A stretch of 64,000 bases of DNA, from positions 2,921,218-2,985,217 of the forward strand of contig NW_006499973.1 in assembly GCF_000471905.2 (NCBI RefSeq), given 5' to 3'. This DNA comes from Amborella trichopoda. Its lineage: Eukaryota > Streptophyta > Magnoliopsida > Amborellales > Amborellaceae. Position 1 is the stretch's first letter; the number at the start of each line of letters is the position of its first letter. The notes beneath the pieces are model-generated. The model was not told the origin of the DNA, did no database searches, and saw nothing but the letters and a program-made list of their open reading frames with translations. A program made the translations under genes and the position numbers. Below are positions 1 to 11,400 of this stretch, in pieces.

Positions 1-747
1 AGCTCTTACCAGGCGCCTCACAAATAAAAGATCGTAGCTCTCAGCCTCCTAAGGTCGAACCAGTTGACCAAGCTCGGGCTGACTCCCAAGTCACCCGAGG
101 GGCTGCTTCCAAAGGTACACATACACTAGCTTCACAAGTTCCGCCCTGAGCTTGACTCAAGTAGAGTCACGAGTTGTTTCCTTCTTCTGTCACCTTTCCT
201 ATCCCAAGCAGACACCTTGAGAATTGGTACTCAAATGTTTTCCCTAAGAGTACCATCTTGAGTTAGCCACTTCAGGTTAGCCATGCACCTGGACATCACA
301 AGGGAACTCGGGGCAAAGGCCAGATGGTAGATAGTAGCCTACAGCCACCAAGGTAGTAGCCCAAATTGCCCTCTATCCTTGGACCTCCCTCTCTACTCCA
401 GCTGATGGACACAACCCTTGCATTCTCAAGAAATATGGGGCAGTCCAAATCTCAAGCTCAATTATGGATTGAAGTCTATTGCAGCCTCAAGATCAAGCGG
501 AAGAGAGGTCTGCAGCTCTTGACTTGAGAGGTCCCTAAGGCAGTTGAGGTTATCATTCTCGATGACCTCCTTTCTCACAATCCCTTCTTCCCTCTTCGGA
601 TTCTAGAACCTGAGAAATAAGTTCAAGAATATTGCTCGGTGGTTATCGTCACAGGAAAAGACCTAGCTGCCAAGACGTCACGTTCCCAAGACCGTCAAGA
701 ACCGGTCCTCACACGGTCGGCATACAAGACCCGGGTCTAGTCGGGGC
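1..747 (+). other. 5' leader and gag N-terminal remnant of int1
   Basis: This stretch aligns by eye with 18850-19637 of int2: the same order of short landmarks is seen, for example the block around 52-130 and its counterpart around 18880-18950. It lies just upstream of the recognisable gag. The 5' LTR and PBS of this copy fall before the window. In int2 the equivalent stretch contains short overlapping open frames rich in Ser, Pro and Thr, so it may encode a low-complexity gag N-terminus, but here no frame stays open. I assign no function beyond leader or gag N-terminal region. Confidence 0.6.
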
Positions 748-2800
748 ATGCTGAGCCCTTACAGATCAACTCGCCAACATCGGCAGTCCACTACTCCACT
801 TGGCTCTGAACATCCAAAAGAAATGATAAGCGTCATGGTTATCAACGAGCCAACTGACGCTCAAGAAGAGCAGATGAACAGGTTCGAGGTGATGGTGCAG
901 TCCATTCTTGAAAAGATGGATCACGTGGAAGCCTCCAGGCCCCCTGCTTCTTCTCACCATGAGGCTAACTCCCTGTGTGCTGAGACACAACTCCTAGGTA
1001 AACAAGACAGCTCTGCTCCTTGCATGGTTTCCTAAGCCAATATAGATGCCATGGTGACCCACAGTTTTAAGAGTAAGATCCCAGGCATATAAGGGGTGCC
1101 ACTTTACCAAAAGTCGTACCCCTCGTATATCGATCAGGTGTCATTTCCCCCAGACTACTAAAAAGGGAAGCTCCCCCTATTCAACAGAACTACATCCTCG
1201 CAATAGCATATTGCTCCCTTCCAAGCAGCTTGTCAAGAGATGGCAGTTAACTGGTGACTCCTCCTCCATCAGTTTGTCGAGACTCTTGAAGGACCAGCCT
1301 TTCAGTGGTATGCACGGATACCTCCAAGCTCGGTACACACAAGGCAAGAAATGGAGCAATTATTTTACCAACGATTCTATGAAGTTCAGAGAAATGTGGA
1401 AACCAACGAGTTCCTTACTCTGACTCAAGAGCTTGGTCATCCAGTTGATAAGTTCATCCCCCGATGGAGAGAGTTGGCAACCTATCATGCCACTCCCATG
1501 CCTGAAAGAGAAGCAATTCAGACCTACATACGAAATATGCTGCCCGAGATCGCCTTGCATGTTGAGGCTTCCAATCCAACCTCCATGTCAGAGCTTATCT
1601 CTAAAGCGGTTCTATAGAAGGTATGTCCAAGCATCATGGTGGATCTCGTCAGCAGCCCCCTAGCTCGGGAAACGGCCAGGGCAATGGCAATTCTCACTCC
1701 AACAATCGGGGCAACTAGTAAAGAGGGGTGATTAGTGTGGCTGTCACAGTGACTAACACTAGGAAAGCCACCCCTCAAACTTTGGACCTCTCCAAAGGGG
1801 TACTCACAGCCAAGGCACAGACAACACCTCAAGCTGGAGGCAAGCAACAACAGTCCTATAACAAGGTCCGGCCCCCTAAACATATAAATCGAAGTGACTA
1901 CTGGATCCAACACCAGAACAAGGTGTACCACTTCGAGAAGGAGTGGGTTCCTGCGCTGCTTCGGTTACTACTAGAGCAAAACATGATCCAACTTCCGGAG
2001 GTCAAAACCTTAGAGCAGGCTAGACTGGAGACACACGAGAGATACTGCGTCTATCACAAGAGAGTAGGCCACCCCACTCAAGACTGGTATATGCTCAAAG
2101 ACATTATTGAAGCCCTCATTAACAAGGGCCAAATAAAGCTCGAAGAGCTAAAGGCAGAATTCAAGGCAACGAAGGCTTCCCACATAGTGACAATCCAAAA
2201 GAATGACGATGCACCTGCCGTCTTCCATGTAGTATTCTTTGTAATGCTCGAAGAAGGTCTCATCACACTGAAGCCGATGAGGCAGACTAAGTTCCTACCT
2301 CTAGGAACTGAAAACCTCTGGTGTCTGTATCATCTGATACGAGGCCATGATTTCAGCGAATGCATTGGCTTCCAAGCGCTCTTGACAAAGAAGATGCAGC
2401 AACACCAAGAAGTTCATGGTAACCTAGAAGGACACCTTCAAGTCCCTGCTCCACCAGTGCAAGAAGACCTCCTGACACAAGCTTAGGGAAGCGCGCCAGA
2501 CCCTTTGCAGGCCCTCTTAGAGGTAATGCTCCAATAGGGCCTTGTCACTCTCAAGCCCGCTAGGAAGCATAGATGTCTTGCCCAGGGTACATAAAATATC
2601 TGATGCCCATATCACCAGGTTTGGGACCATGAGCTGGGGGAATGCCCTGGGTTTGAAGCTGTAGTCACGGAGGAGGTACAAAAGGGCCACATTGTTTGTG
2701 CCATTCTCCCAAAACGCTACCAACCTATCACTCCCATCCAAGAGGAAATCCCTCTACAAGTCCCCTACGAGGGTACCCTAGACCCTTCTGCGCCTTAAAC
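748..2800 (+). pseudogene. gag: Ty3/gypsy Tat-like gag polyprotein, int1 (broken)
   Basis: Structural capsid/nucleocapsid protein of an LTR retrotransposon, which would assemble cytoplasmic particles. Pieces in different frames: about 817-1035 (N-terminal, coiled-coil-like run rich in Glu and Met), 1180-1615 (retrotransposon gag core, with a WYARIPP-like block and a DKFIPRWREL block), and 1728-2486 (C-terminal part). Three zinc knuckles of C-X2-H-X4-H-X4-C type follow: 2046-2087, where the last Cys is Trp, then 2322-2363 and 2604-2645, both complete. Stops and frameshifts near 1036, 1090, 1245, 1616 and 2487 prevent one product. Int2 has a parallel copy with other breaks. Lineage assignment rests on the knuckle type and the downstream dual RNase H. 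Confidence 0.85.
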
Positions 2801-3770
2801 TTTTCAACCCTGGGAAGTCTACTATGGACAAAGTAGGCTCAAGTCCTTGAAGCATGAGGCAGTTCGCCAAGCTAGGGCTACTCATCAGCCTGATAGGATA
2901 GACCGAAGGCTTCCCAAGGAATCCAAAAGGAGACGAGTGCCCAGGTCAACTCGCCGAAGGAACGATATCCTTAACCACCAGTTGAGGAGAAATTCCTCAA
3001 GCCTCTTCCTCCACTACCAACCTTACAGAACTTCATCCCAAGCGTAACTCACCTTATCCTTTCGTCGAATTAGGTGGATGTCCCCAAGTCATCGACTACT
3101 CGGGGTTCGTCTAGTATGGGTGATGATGCTAAAAGCATCTCCCAATGGTCAGAGCCGGGGCAAGACCTAAAATACCCCCTGCACACATCCAAATCTGGTG
3201 ATGATGTAAAAAGCTACCCAGAACCTTCTAACCCCGTTTCCTCTTCCTCTCCTCCCTCTTCTTCTATCTCGTTCATAAGTGTAGTTTGGTAATGCCCAGA
3301 CTTAAACATTCTAAACAGAGAGCTCGAAGGTACCAATATCAACTGGTTGCATCTGAAGCGCCTAAGAAATATGTTGTCCCAGGCTGTTGGATTCTTAACC
3401 GTCGCCGATGCCCTGGCAGCCAAAGCCAAGACCGAGCATCTTCGAGCTCCTATTCCCACGAGTCTTGTCACATGATTCAAGTTCATGAAGCGCCACCCAG
3501 CTCGAGGCAAGTACCGGGTGACCCTAGTCACTATGCTATGGACTCCATGTTCGAAGTTGTCCCTTTCATTGCCTGGTCTAGCCAGGGACCAAAAATTGTC
3601 TCCCACACTGGGATCCTTCTAGAAGCTGAATGTCTGGATCATGGGTCTCTGCACTCGAGATTAATGAAAAGCCTCGTGAATCCCCTGATGAGGAAGTGCA
3701 AGAAGCTCTGGAAGAGTAGGAAGAAGGTGGTTAGGCCACAGCTGATGTGCTCGAAGAGATAAACTTAGGG
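2801..3770 (+). pseudogene. gag-RT linker region, int1, without a visible protease
   Basis: Connects the third zinc knuckle to the reverse transcriptase. Its relative in int2 is 21500-22440; both share a Gly-Asp-Asp plus Lys-Ser block (3120-3220 here). Open fragments at 2847-3047, 3074-3292 and 3286-3762 are different frames of one decayed reading frame. In a Tat-type element the aspartic protease should lie here or just upstream, but I see neither an Asp-Ser/Thr/Gly-Gly active-site block nor the Leu-Leu-Gly block that is clear in int3 (35950-36290). The acidic C-terminal part, rich in Glu and Ala, leads into RT. Confidence 0.6.
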
Positions 3771-4903
3771 GATGAAGCCGACTCAAGGCCAACTTTCATC
3801 TCGGCAAACATGTCCCCTAGTGAACCGAGATGTCTTTGCCTGACATTATCATGAGATGGCCAGTCTAGATCCTCAAATTGCAGTACACCAACTCAGCATT
3901 GATACATCCATCAAACCCATAAACCAGAAATCAAGAAGGTTTAGACCCGACCTCGAGATGTAGATCGATGCAGAGGTGAACCAGCTCAGGCAAGCAAGAT
4001 TCATATGCGAAGTCAAATACTCAAGATAACTGGAAAATGTTGTCCCAGTCAAGAAGAAAAATGACCAACTAAGGGTTTGTATTGACTTTTGCGACCTGAA
4101 CACTGCCTGCCCCAAAGACGACTTCCCCCTGCCGTTAACCCAGATGCTTGTTAATTCCACGGCTCATTGCCAGATCTTCTCCTTTATAGATGGGTATTCT
4201 AGTTTTAATCAAATCAGGATGGCACCAGAGGATGAAGAGGCCGCTGCATTCTTGACCCTAAAAGGCTCTTTTGCTACATTGTAATGCCTTTCGGGTTAAA
4301 GAACACTGGTTCCACGTATCAGCGAGCCATAACGACCATCTTCAAAGACATGATGCACAAGGGGGTCGAGTGTTATGTGGATGATTTGGTGGTGAAGTTT
4401 GAAACAAAGGACGCTCACACGAAGGACCTTAAAAAGGTATTTAAGCGGCTGCGGCGTCACCAACTCAAGATGAACCCCTTGAAATACGCCTTTGGCATAC
4501 ACTCAAGAAAGTTCTTAGGATTCATCGTGAGGTATCATGGACTGGAGATTGAGCTGGTCAAAATCAAGGTGATCCAGGACATGCCACCGTCTGCAACCGT
4601 ACGTGAGCTTCGGTCTCTCCAAGGACGCTGGCCTACATTCAAAGGTTCATCTCGAACCTCTCAGAACCATGCAAGCCCTTTCACACCTACTAAAGAAGGA
4701 CACTCCCCTCATATGGGATGAGGCATGCCAACCTGCACTTGACGATATCAATCAATACTTTTTGAATCCTCTGGTACTCTCCATGCCGGTGTTAGGAAGG
4801 CCTCTCATCATATATGTGACTGCTCTTGATGAGTCACTTGGGGCACTCCTAGTGCAGAACAATGATGTGGGGAAAGAAGCAACACTCTATTTTCTTAGCT
4901 GCA
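3771..4903 (+). pseudogene. pol: Reverse transcriptase, int1 (broken), with truncated RNase H start
   Basis: RNA-dependent DNA polymerase of a Ty3/gypsy element. The fingers/palm part (3771-4280) is in one broken frame; the best piece is 4284-4721. It holds the conserved MPFGLKN block, the catalytic YVDD at 4374-4385 and the thumb block around HQLKMNP. A frameshift near 4625 moves the thumb into the frame open at 4603-4929, which carries the start of the first RNase H (ALLVQNN block). The rest of that RNase H is missing: the sequence jumps to the second RNase H at an ATG at 4906. Stops in 3840-4270 confirm that it is dead. Confidence 0.9.
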
Positions 4904-5046
4904 AAATGTACTTTGATGGAGCATTCTAGTCTTATATAGGGGGTACGGAAGTCGTGTTCTTGACTCCTGATGGTGGAATGATTCCTCTATCCTGCTCACT
5001 CACTAAGAAATTTTCTCATAATGAGGCTGAATATCAAGCCCTCATA
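4904..5046 (+). pseudogene. Second (Tat-type) RNase H, int1, N-terminal part
   Basis: Begins with MYFDGAF, the first catalytic Asp region of the extra RNase H that Tat elements carry after the usual one. An in-frame stop follows directly, then the frame continues through FSHNEAEYQALI, whose Glu is the second catalytic position. The sequence is cut after this block by the insertion at 5047, and the domain resumes at 6352. Int2 at 23964-24340 is the uninterrupted reference. Confidence 0.8.
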
Positions 5047-6351
5047 CACTTAGAGTCTCATGTTGGGGAGCATGGAAAAGTGGCTGTGTGCAAGAGTTTT
5101 GGAGCAAGTTTGGAGCTCAAAGTAAGTATATCATGCTATTGTGTGTTTTAATATGAAGCATGAATTGAAGCATGATTCTAAGAATGTATGAATAATGATT
5201 TAGGCATGAATGTATCTTGAAACTAAGCATGAGATTAACAAGAGATTGTATAGAAATTGTGTGGAAGAATAGGGTTTGCATGTATGTTTTTGTGCTCTGT
5301 TTTTCCAGAAATTTAGGCTCCTTTGTATAATATGATATGAATTGTTGTGATTTCTGTTGAGCCTATAAAATTTGTGAGTTGATGATTTTGTGAGTCTAGT
5401 TTAAGCTAGAATTGGTCCCATATGATTATCTTGTGTAGTTTAGAAGTTCTATTTTGTTCTTTGAGGTATGTTATGGCTGGACTATGGAATTCTAGACAGT
5501 ATTAGGGTTGTTGTGTCTCTCGGTTGACCTATCAAATGATCTCGAATTGCTTCAAATTACCTCCATTGGAAAGATTTATGAGTCTAGTTTGAGTTTGAGG
5601 TTTATGTATAAATGATATTCTTGATAGATTGGAAGATATGATGTGAAATGTGCATGAATATTATTGTTATCAGACTACAAAAATTTCCAGGACCATCGCT
5701 TTTGTTATACTGAGACTTTGGGTGAACTATTGGAGTCCAAATGACAAGAAATCATAACCATTTGAAAGATGCATGAGTCCATTATGATTTTTATGCTTTG
5801 ACCTTACTCTGATTCTTTATTTATGTAAAGTGATACTTCGAAACATTCCAGTAGATCACTGTAGACAGTCTTGGGCAAAAACATAGAATTGATATCTTTG
5901 ATGTCAAGAGTTTTGAACAACCAAATGAGGTTTGATTTCTTCTAAACCACTGATGTTTGAAATATTTTTGACTAAGAGTGATATCATAGGTTTAGAAATT
6001 TTCAAAATTCTATCTAATTTGAGAGTTATATGATTAATTGTAACAATATGCCACTATGGACAACTTTTATAAAACTCAGAATTTATGCCTCTGTCGCCAT
6101 GGATTTTGACTAGCTAAAAGGGGTCTATTTTCTTCCAAACCACTACCATTTCGATGGTTCATGAGTAAGCTTAGATTAACATGTTAAATACTTTTTGAAA
6201 TTTCTTCTTGATTGTAAGTTATGAAGTAAATTTTAAAGATATGTCACTACCTTCACTGCACAGTAAATTTCAGATAAAATATCTTCATTCTTTTGAACTT
6301 TTGAGGGGCCAAACAAGGTCCAGTTGTTTTCAAACTACCTAGATTTGAAAG
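5047..6351. mobile_element. A/T-rich insertion of unknown class splitting the RNase H
   Basis: About 1305 bp that separate two parts of a domain which are contiguous in int2 at about 24115. It is clearly richer in A+T than the flanks and has no long open frame on either strand. It contains loosely similar blocks (phrases like 'gaaag atttatgagtc' near 5573, 5765 and 6350) suggesting internal low-copy repetition. No RT, transposase or LTR-A/B homology is visible. A TG start (near 5070) is possible, but I could not find a matching CA end or a clean target duplication. It could be a solo LTR or LTR fragment of another family, or a non-autonomous insertion. Confidence 0.45.
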
Positions 6352-6475
6352 ATTCGGATTGGAAATCGCTCGGGAGCGAGACCTCGAGCAGCTGAAAATT
6401 TTTGACGACTCAGAGCTGGTCCTCTGGCAGCTTAAGGAGATTTATAACATAAGGAAGGATACTCTCAAGGCTTAT
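6352..6475 (+). pseudogene. Second RNase H, int1, C-terminal part
   Basis: Continues the interrupted domain in one frame: EIARERDLEQLKIF, then DDSELVLWQLKEIY with the third catalytic Asp, ending in an RKDTLKAY block followed by a stop. The match to int2 at 24127-24240 is direct. The reading is lost at 6476, where purine-rich DNA of a minus-strand LTR begins, so the linker and integrase of int1 are absent from this window. Confidence 0.85.
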
Positions 6476-6485
6476 TGAGAGAAGA

Positions 6486-6785
6486 GATGCAGTCGGGGCT
6501 AGGCTTCACTGACTGTGTCAGATAGAGAGGAGAGAGAAGATGCAGTCGGCACTGAGCTTCACCAACTATGTCAGACATAGAAGAGAGAAAAGATGCAATC
6601 GGTGCTAGGCTTTACTTACTGTGTTAAATAGAGAGAAGAGAGAGAAGATGCAGTCGGTGCTACGCTTTGCTCAGATAAAGTAGAGAGAGAAGACACAATT
6701 GACGTTAAGCTTTGTCGATTGTATCAGACAGAGAAGAGAGAGCATAGGCAACTCTAGTTATCACTGGCTGTGTTAGAAGATGAGC
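6486..6785 (-). repeat. Hairpin tandem array in LTR-A (about 6 units)
   Basis: Unit starts at 6486, 6539, 6592, 6647, 6692 and 6741 (period 45-55 bp). Each unit has an inverted repeat such as gcagtc...gactgt (6489-6516) or acaattgac...gtcgattgt (about 6696-6722), followed by pure GA spacer. Stems differ between units but the architecture is kept. The array lies downstream of the TATA-like site in the LTR's own orientation. Confidence 0.6.
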
Positions 6786-7124
6786 AAAAAGAGAGATAGA
6801 GATGAGAGGTAAATAGAGAAAGAGAGATAAAGGTGAGAAGGAGATAAAGAAAGAGATAGAGATGAAAAGGAGAGAAAGAAAGAGATAGAGACGAGAAGAA
6901 GAGAGAGAAAGAGATAAAGAGGGGAAAGAGGGGAGGATAGAGAAAGAGACAGAGACGAAAAGGAGGGGAGGAGAGAGAAGATACCTTATTGAAGGGTATC
7001 GACCCTTTTCTTCTCTCTCCTCTCTCTCTCTCTATGACGCACCCACGAGCTTAAGTAAAAACGAAGTCTTTGTTGAATCTTTTTAAAATGAACCCAAGGG
7101 GCTTTGACAATTTGGCTTTACATG

Positions 7125-7137
7125 CTTATATATAAAT
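7125..7137 (-). promoter_or_regulatory. TATA-like site in LTR-A
   Basis: Reads atttatatataag on the minus strand. The equivalent place in other LTR copies also has a TATA-like core: 30659-30670 (+), 59261-59271 (-), and in LTR-B 50226-50238 (-). Position between the U3-like part and the GA-rich array fits a retrotransposon core promoter. Function is inferred. Confidence 0.4.
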
Positions 7138-8479
7138 GGGCTAAAACATGGGTGTACGCCCAAAAACTACCTAGAACTAAAGATAATTAAAATTTAATTG
7201 AATTAAAATAAATTTTAAAAAAGGATGTAAAAAGACTGTTTTGCCCTTGCTTAACAATGTGTGGTATTCTAGAACAGTCCCTACTGCTGCTCAAGAACTT
7301 GGATGATCTTTCATGGCTGACCGAAGTTGTTCTGATGCCCATTTGATAGAAAGATTATCGTTTTCCTATAAGGCTTGGCATGGCCATGAATCATGTTTTT
7401 AGGCCATGATCATGAAACTTGAAATTTTCTTGAATCTTGAACTTTTGATCAATTATGTGTTCGTTCCATGATGTTTTTCTTCAGTTTCTTCATCGAATCA
7501 CACTGAGTATGACATCATGACCTTGTTGCAATAAACGCAGCTCGATTTCATGTCCGATTGAAAGTTTCATCGTTTTGAGTTTTTGGCAGGAATCTTGAAA
7601 TCTGGTGGTTGGAATTTATAGCAGTTTCGACACCTTTGTATGTGAAATCCAACCGTTCATTGTACGCGGGTTCCGATCAAAGGTGGCCACGGACCTTACG
7701 CACATAATGCAATTGGTTTCGTGCCGATCGGGTATGCGCGTCGTGATTTGGCCGCCGGAGCGAAGCACGCTGTTGCTAAAATTTCTACAACTTCCTTCAT
7801 AGATCAACAACTTCTCTCTAGTTTTTCTCCTTGCTGCTAAAATTTCAATAACTTTCTTCACAGATCAGCAACTTCTCTCTAGTTTTTCTCTGTGCTTGGG
7901 CATCGTCACGGGGTGTACCACATATCGAATCGCTCGTCTTAATAAGACAAAGATGTTCACCAAATTTGAGCGCGATCATACTTGGAATGAATGAAATGTA
8001 TGCCCCAAAATTCACTACCCATGACCGTAAAAACAACCACTTTTAACGGTGTTTTAGTGCAGGGTGGCCACACGGGAATAGTGTGCGGCCTACCCCTTTT
8101 CAGTATTTTTCTCATAACTTTGTCTTAGAGTGTCTGATTAAGTCGAAACTTGACCCATAGGGATTTTAGACCATGCTGGATCCAATGATGGTGGTTTCAC
8201 AGCTATTTGACGCACCAAAAGTATAGCTCTGGTTATGAGGTCCATTGCAGGGTACTAGAGGTCAATTTTAGCGAAATTATTTCTTTGTGTTCATTACCTA
8301 AGACATGTCTGATCAAGAAGAAACTTGGCAGGTAACTTTCTGGAGTGATGATGAAGATCTTGACCAATTTTAAAGCAATTATGAGACTATCGAAATTTTC
8401 ACTTATTTTATAGGCTTTATTGACCTGCTTCCTATTTATTGTGCATCAGGGACCAAGGTGCTGAAAAATGTGGTCAAAT

Positions 8480-11400
8480 ACTAGGTCAGTGACACGCTCG
8501 AGCTGGCACGCATGGGCGCCTTCTTAGATCACGTTGGAAAGCTCCCTGGCCTATGGTCGGTTTGTAATCGCCTCCCTTGATCTCTTTCTCCTTTCCTTCA
8601 AACATACACACACACATTAGAAGTACAGACAAGTGGGGCATAGGTCCCCACCTTGTTATAGGGTGAAGTGAAAACGACAGAAGAAGTTTGACCGGGTGGC
8701 TAGGCTGGCACAGTGGTTAGACCAGTACGGTGACTGATTTGACGTGGTAGCAAGACAGGCACGGTAACTCAGACAGGCACGGCGGCAATACTACTCGACA
8801 ACGGAATCAACATCGACCAGCCTGACATAATGACTAATCTGATGTGGCAGAAAGACCGGCACGGTAACTCAGACCGATACAGAGGCAATACTGCTCGACG
8901 ACAAGGCAAGCACGAGCACAAGACTCAGCCTGCCCTCTAATCAAACAAGTGATGCAGAGAAAGCGAGACGAAAGTAGAAATGATACTGATGGTGCAATAA
9001 AAGTGAGTGGAAAATGAGATGAAAAATAAAATAGACGAAATAAAATAAAATAAGATTGAAAAAATGGAATTAAATAAATTAAACTAACATGAAGTGAAGT
9101 AAATAAAATGAAGTGGAGTAAAAAAAATAAATCAATGTAGTGAGAGTAAGGTATGGTAGGATTGAGTGAACAAGGCAAAATGAATGGAAGGAAATAAAGT
9201 GAAGGAGTAACATTGAGTAAAGCAAAAGAAAGGGGTCGAGGAAATACAATGTGATAGTTTTAAAATAAATAAAAATATAATGAGTTTAAAAGAAAGATAA
9301 GTGTTTGACATGTGATAGAAGATGAGTAAAATAATGATAAAAGAAAAAGGGCTGAGTAAAATAATGAGAAGAGAAAAAGGGCACTAAAAGAATGAGAGAG
9401 AGAGAGTGCCTTTGTTGGGTTATTGGGTATTTAACGTGTAGTGAGACAGCGAGCAAGGGAGTTAAAGCATTGTGTTTTTTATGTAGGTGAAAGAAAATAA
9501 CATTTGGATAATAAGACAAAATTACTTAAGAGAGGAAAGGAGCCCTTGGAATGGCATGAACGAAATTGGGTGAGAGGAAGAGTATGAAACGAAGTCAACA
9601 AAAACTAAGCAAAAAGGACGAAAAGTGGGGAGTAGGTACTTTGTTTGTGGTTGTTTTTTAGGGGGAGAAAGCATGAGAGGTTACAGGGAGCAGAGAGCAG
9701 ATAACGGGAGGTTCAACAGAGGAGGACGGGAGGTTGCGTTAAGTGGCGGAAGAAAGTAGGAAGAGAGGGGTTGTGCAACAGGGGGTTGTGAGAAGAGGAA
9801 AGAAGATGGAAATTGATGGCAAATACGGGACAGCAGTGATGACGGAAATGGGTGGAAGAGGTAGGCAGATATGTGTGGAAGAGAATTGCAGGTGAGGGAG
9901 TCACAAAGTGGCATCAGAGAGGCTGAGAAGTGTGAGGACAGGGACGACCAACAAAAGGGTGGCGGAAGTGTGGTCGGATTGCAATGTCGAAAGGGCAGCA
10001 ACTGTGGCCCTCTGTATTTGCTTAAGAAGAGTGGCTGGAAGTGTGAATAGGAGAAGTCGAGGCTGGCTGCAGAGGTAGAGAGGGGCGGAGACAGGGTAGC
10101 AGAGTGGTGATCATAGCTGCATGAGGAAGCAAAAAACAGGCGGATGGAAGCGTGGTTAGCTGATGAGAGATGGTGGCAGCTGGTTGGAGTGCAGAGGTGG
10201 TGGTGAATTGGGCAGAGGAGAGGTGGCGCACAGGGCCTGAAAAAGAGGTGGCGCACAGGAGCTAAAAGAGGTGTAGATGGGAGAGTTGGAGAAGGTGTAG
10301 CAGGCTGCTGAGAAAGAGGTGGACGTGGCTTAGCAAAGTTGGATGGAATGGAGGTGAGAGAGTAGCAGACTTGGGACGACTGTGGAGGAGGAGGGAACAA
10401 GGGAAGCGAGGTTGCCGTGTGAGGTTGAGGGGTGCGAGAGGTGCTCACGTGCAGTTGGGGCAGCGGCAACCCATGGAGCTGGGTGCACGAGACGGAGTTG
10501 TCGCTCAAGGCGATGGGTTGGTTGTCGCACACGACCATAGACTCCAATTGCATATGACGATGGAAAGAGATCAGTAGCACACGGCGCTCGGGAAGATGAT
10601 ATGCAGGCGGCGTTGGGGAAGGATATATCGCACGTGGCATTGGGGAAGGATAGATCGCACGCGGCCTTGGGAAAGATCGATTCGCGTGGTGTTGGGCTAG
10701 CTGCACACGACGATAAGGTGAAGTTCACACACGGCGCTGGGGTTTGTTGCGCGTACAACGATAAGCACGACAAAGGTCATTGCCATGTGAGTGTGCGTTG
10801 GGGAAGATGGATGTGCGCGGTATAGGGAAAAGATGGATTCGCGCCGTATTGGGCTTGCTGCGTACGACGATAAGGTGAAGCTCGCACACGGCGCTGGGTT
10901 TGTTGCGTGCACGACGATAGGCACGACAAAGGTCATTGCCGTGTGAGTGGAGGAAGGTACACGGTAGAAGTACGTTGGGAAGAAAGGTGGGGCATAGCAA
11001 AGGTCATCGCCGTGTGGGTGGAAGAACATGGCAGAAGTTGCTACCGTGTGGGTCAAAGTGCATGAAGAAAATAATAGGTGGGCATGATGGAGTATAGGGG
11101 GCAAGTGAAGGTGCAGGTAGCACATAAAAAAAGGTGGTAAGTGGACCTGAGGGACCACCAAGGGATAGAGGATAAAAGTGGTCATGATTGACCACGGAGA
11201 GGGAGGGAGAGAAGAAGAGAAGGAAAAAGAGTGAAACACAAACGGCGATAGGCTTCCGCCGTCTGTGAAAGAAAAGAGAGAAATAGAGGGAAAGAGAGAC
11301 GACAGAGAAAGAGAAGAGTGAGAAAGAGATTTATGCTAAGCCTTGAGGTATCGACCCAAAAGTTTTTCTCTCCTTCCTCTCTCTCTCAAGATGTGACTCA

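Larger units (their letters stand above)
6476..8479 (-). mobile_element. LTR-A fragment, minus strand, lacking its 3' end
   Basis: Reverse-complement relative of the plus LTR at 31991-35484: for instance the block near 8060-8100 (rc) equals the block near 32470-32510. Order on the plus strand: hairpin array (6486-6780), GA tract (6780-7010), TATA-like site (7125-7137), then the U3-like part up to 8479. The outer 3' end of the LTR, about 850 bp present in the 57776 copy, is missing, and about 130 bp of the 5' end as well. It abuts the pol remnant of int1 on the left and another minus LTR-A on the right. Confidence 0.75.
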
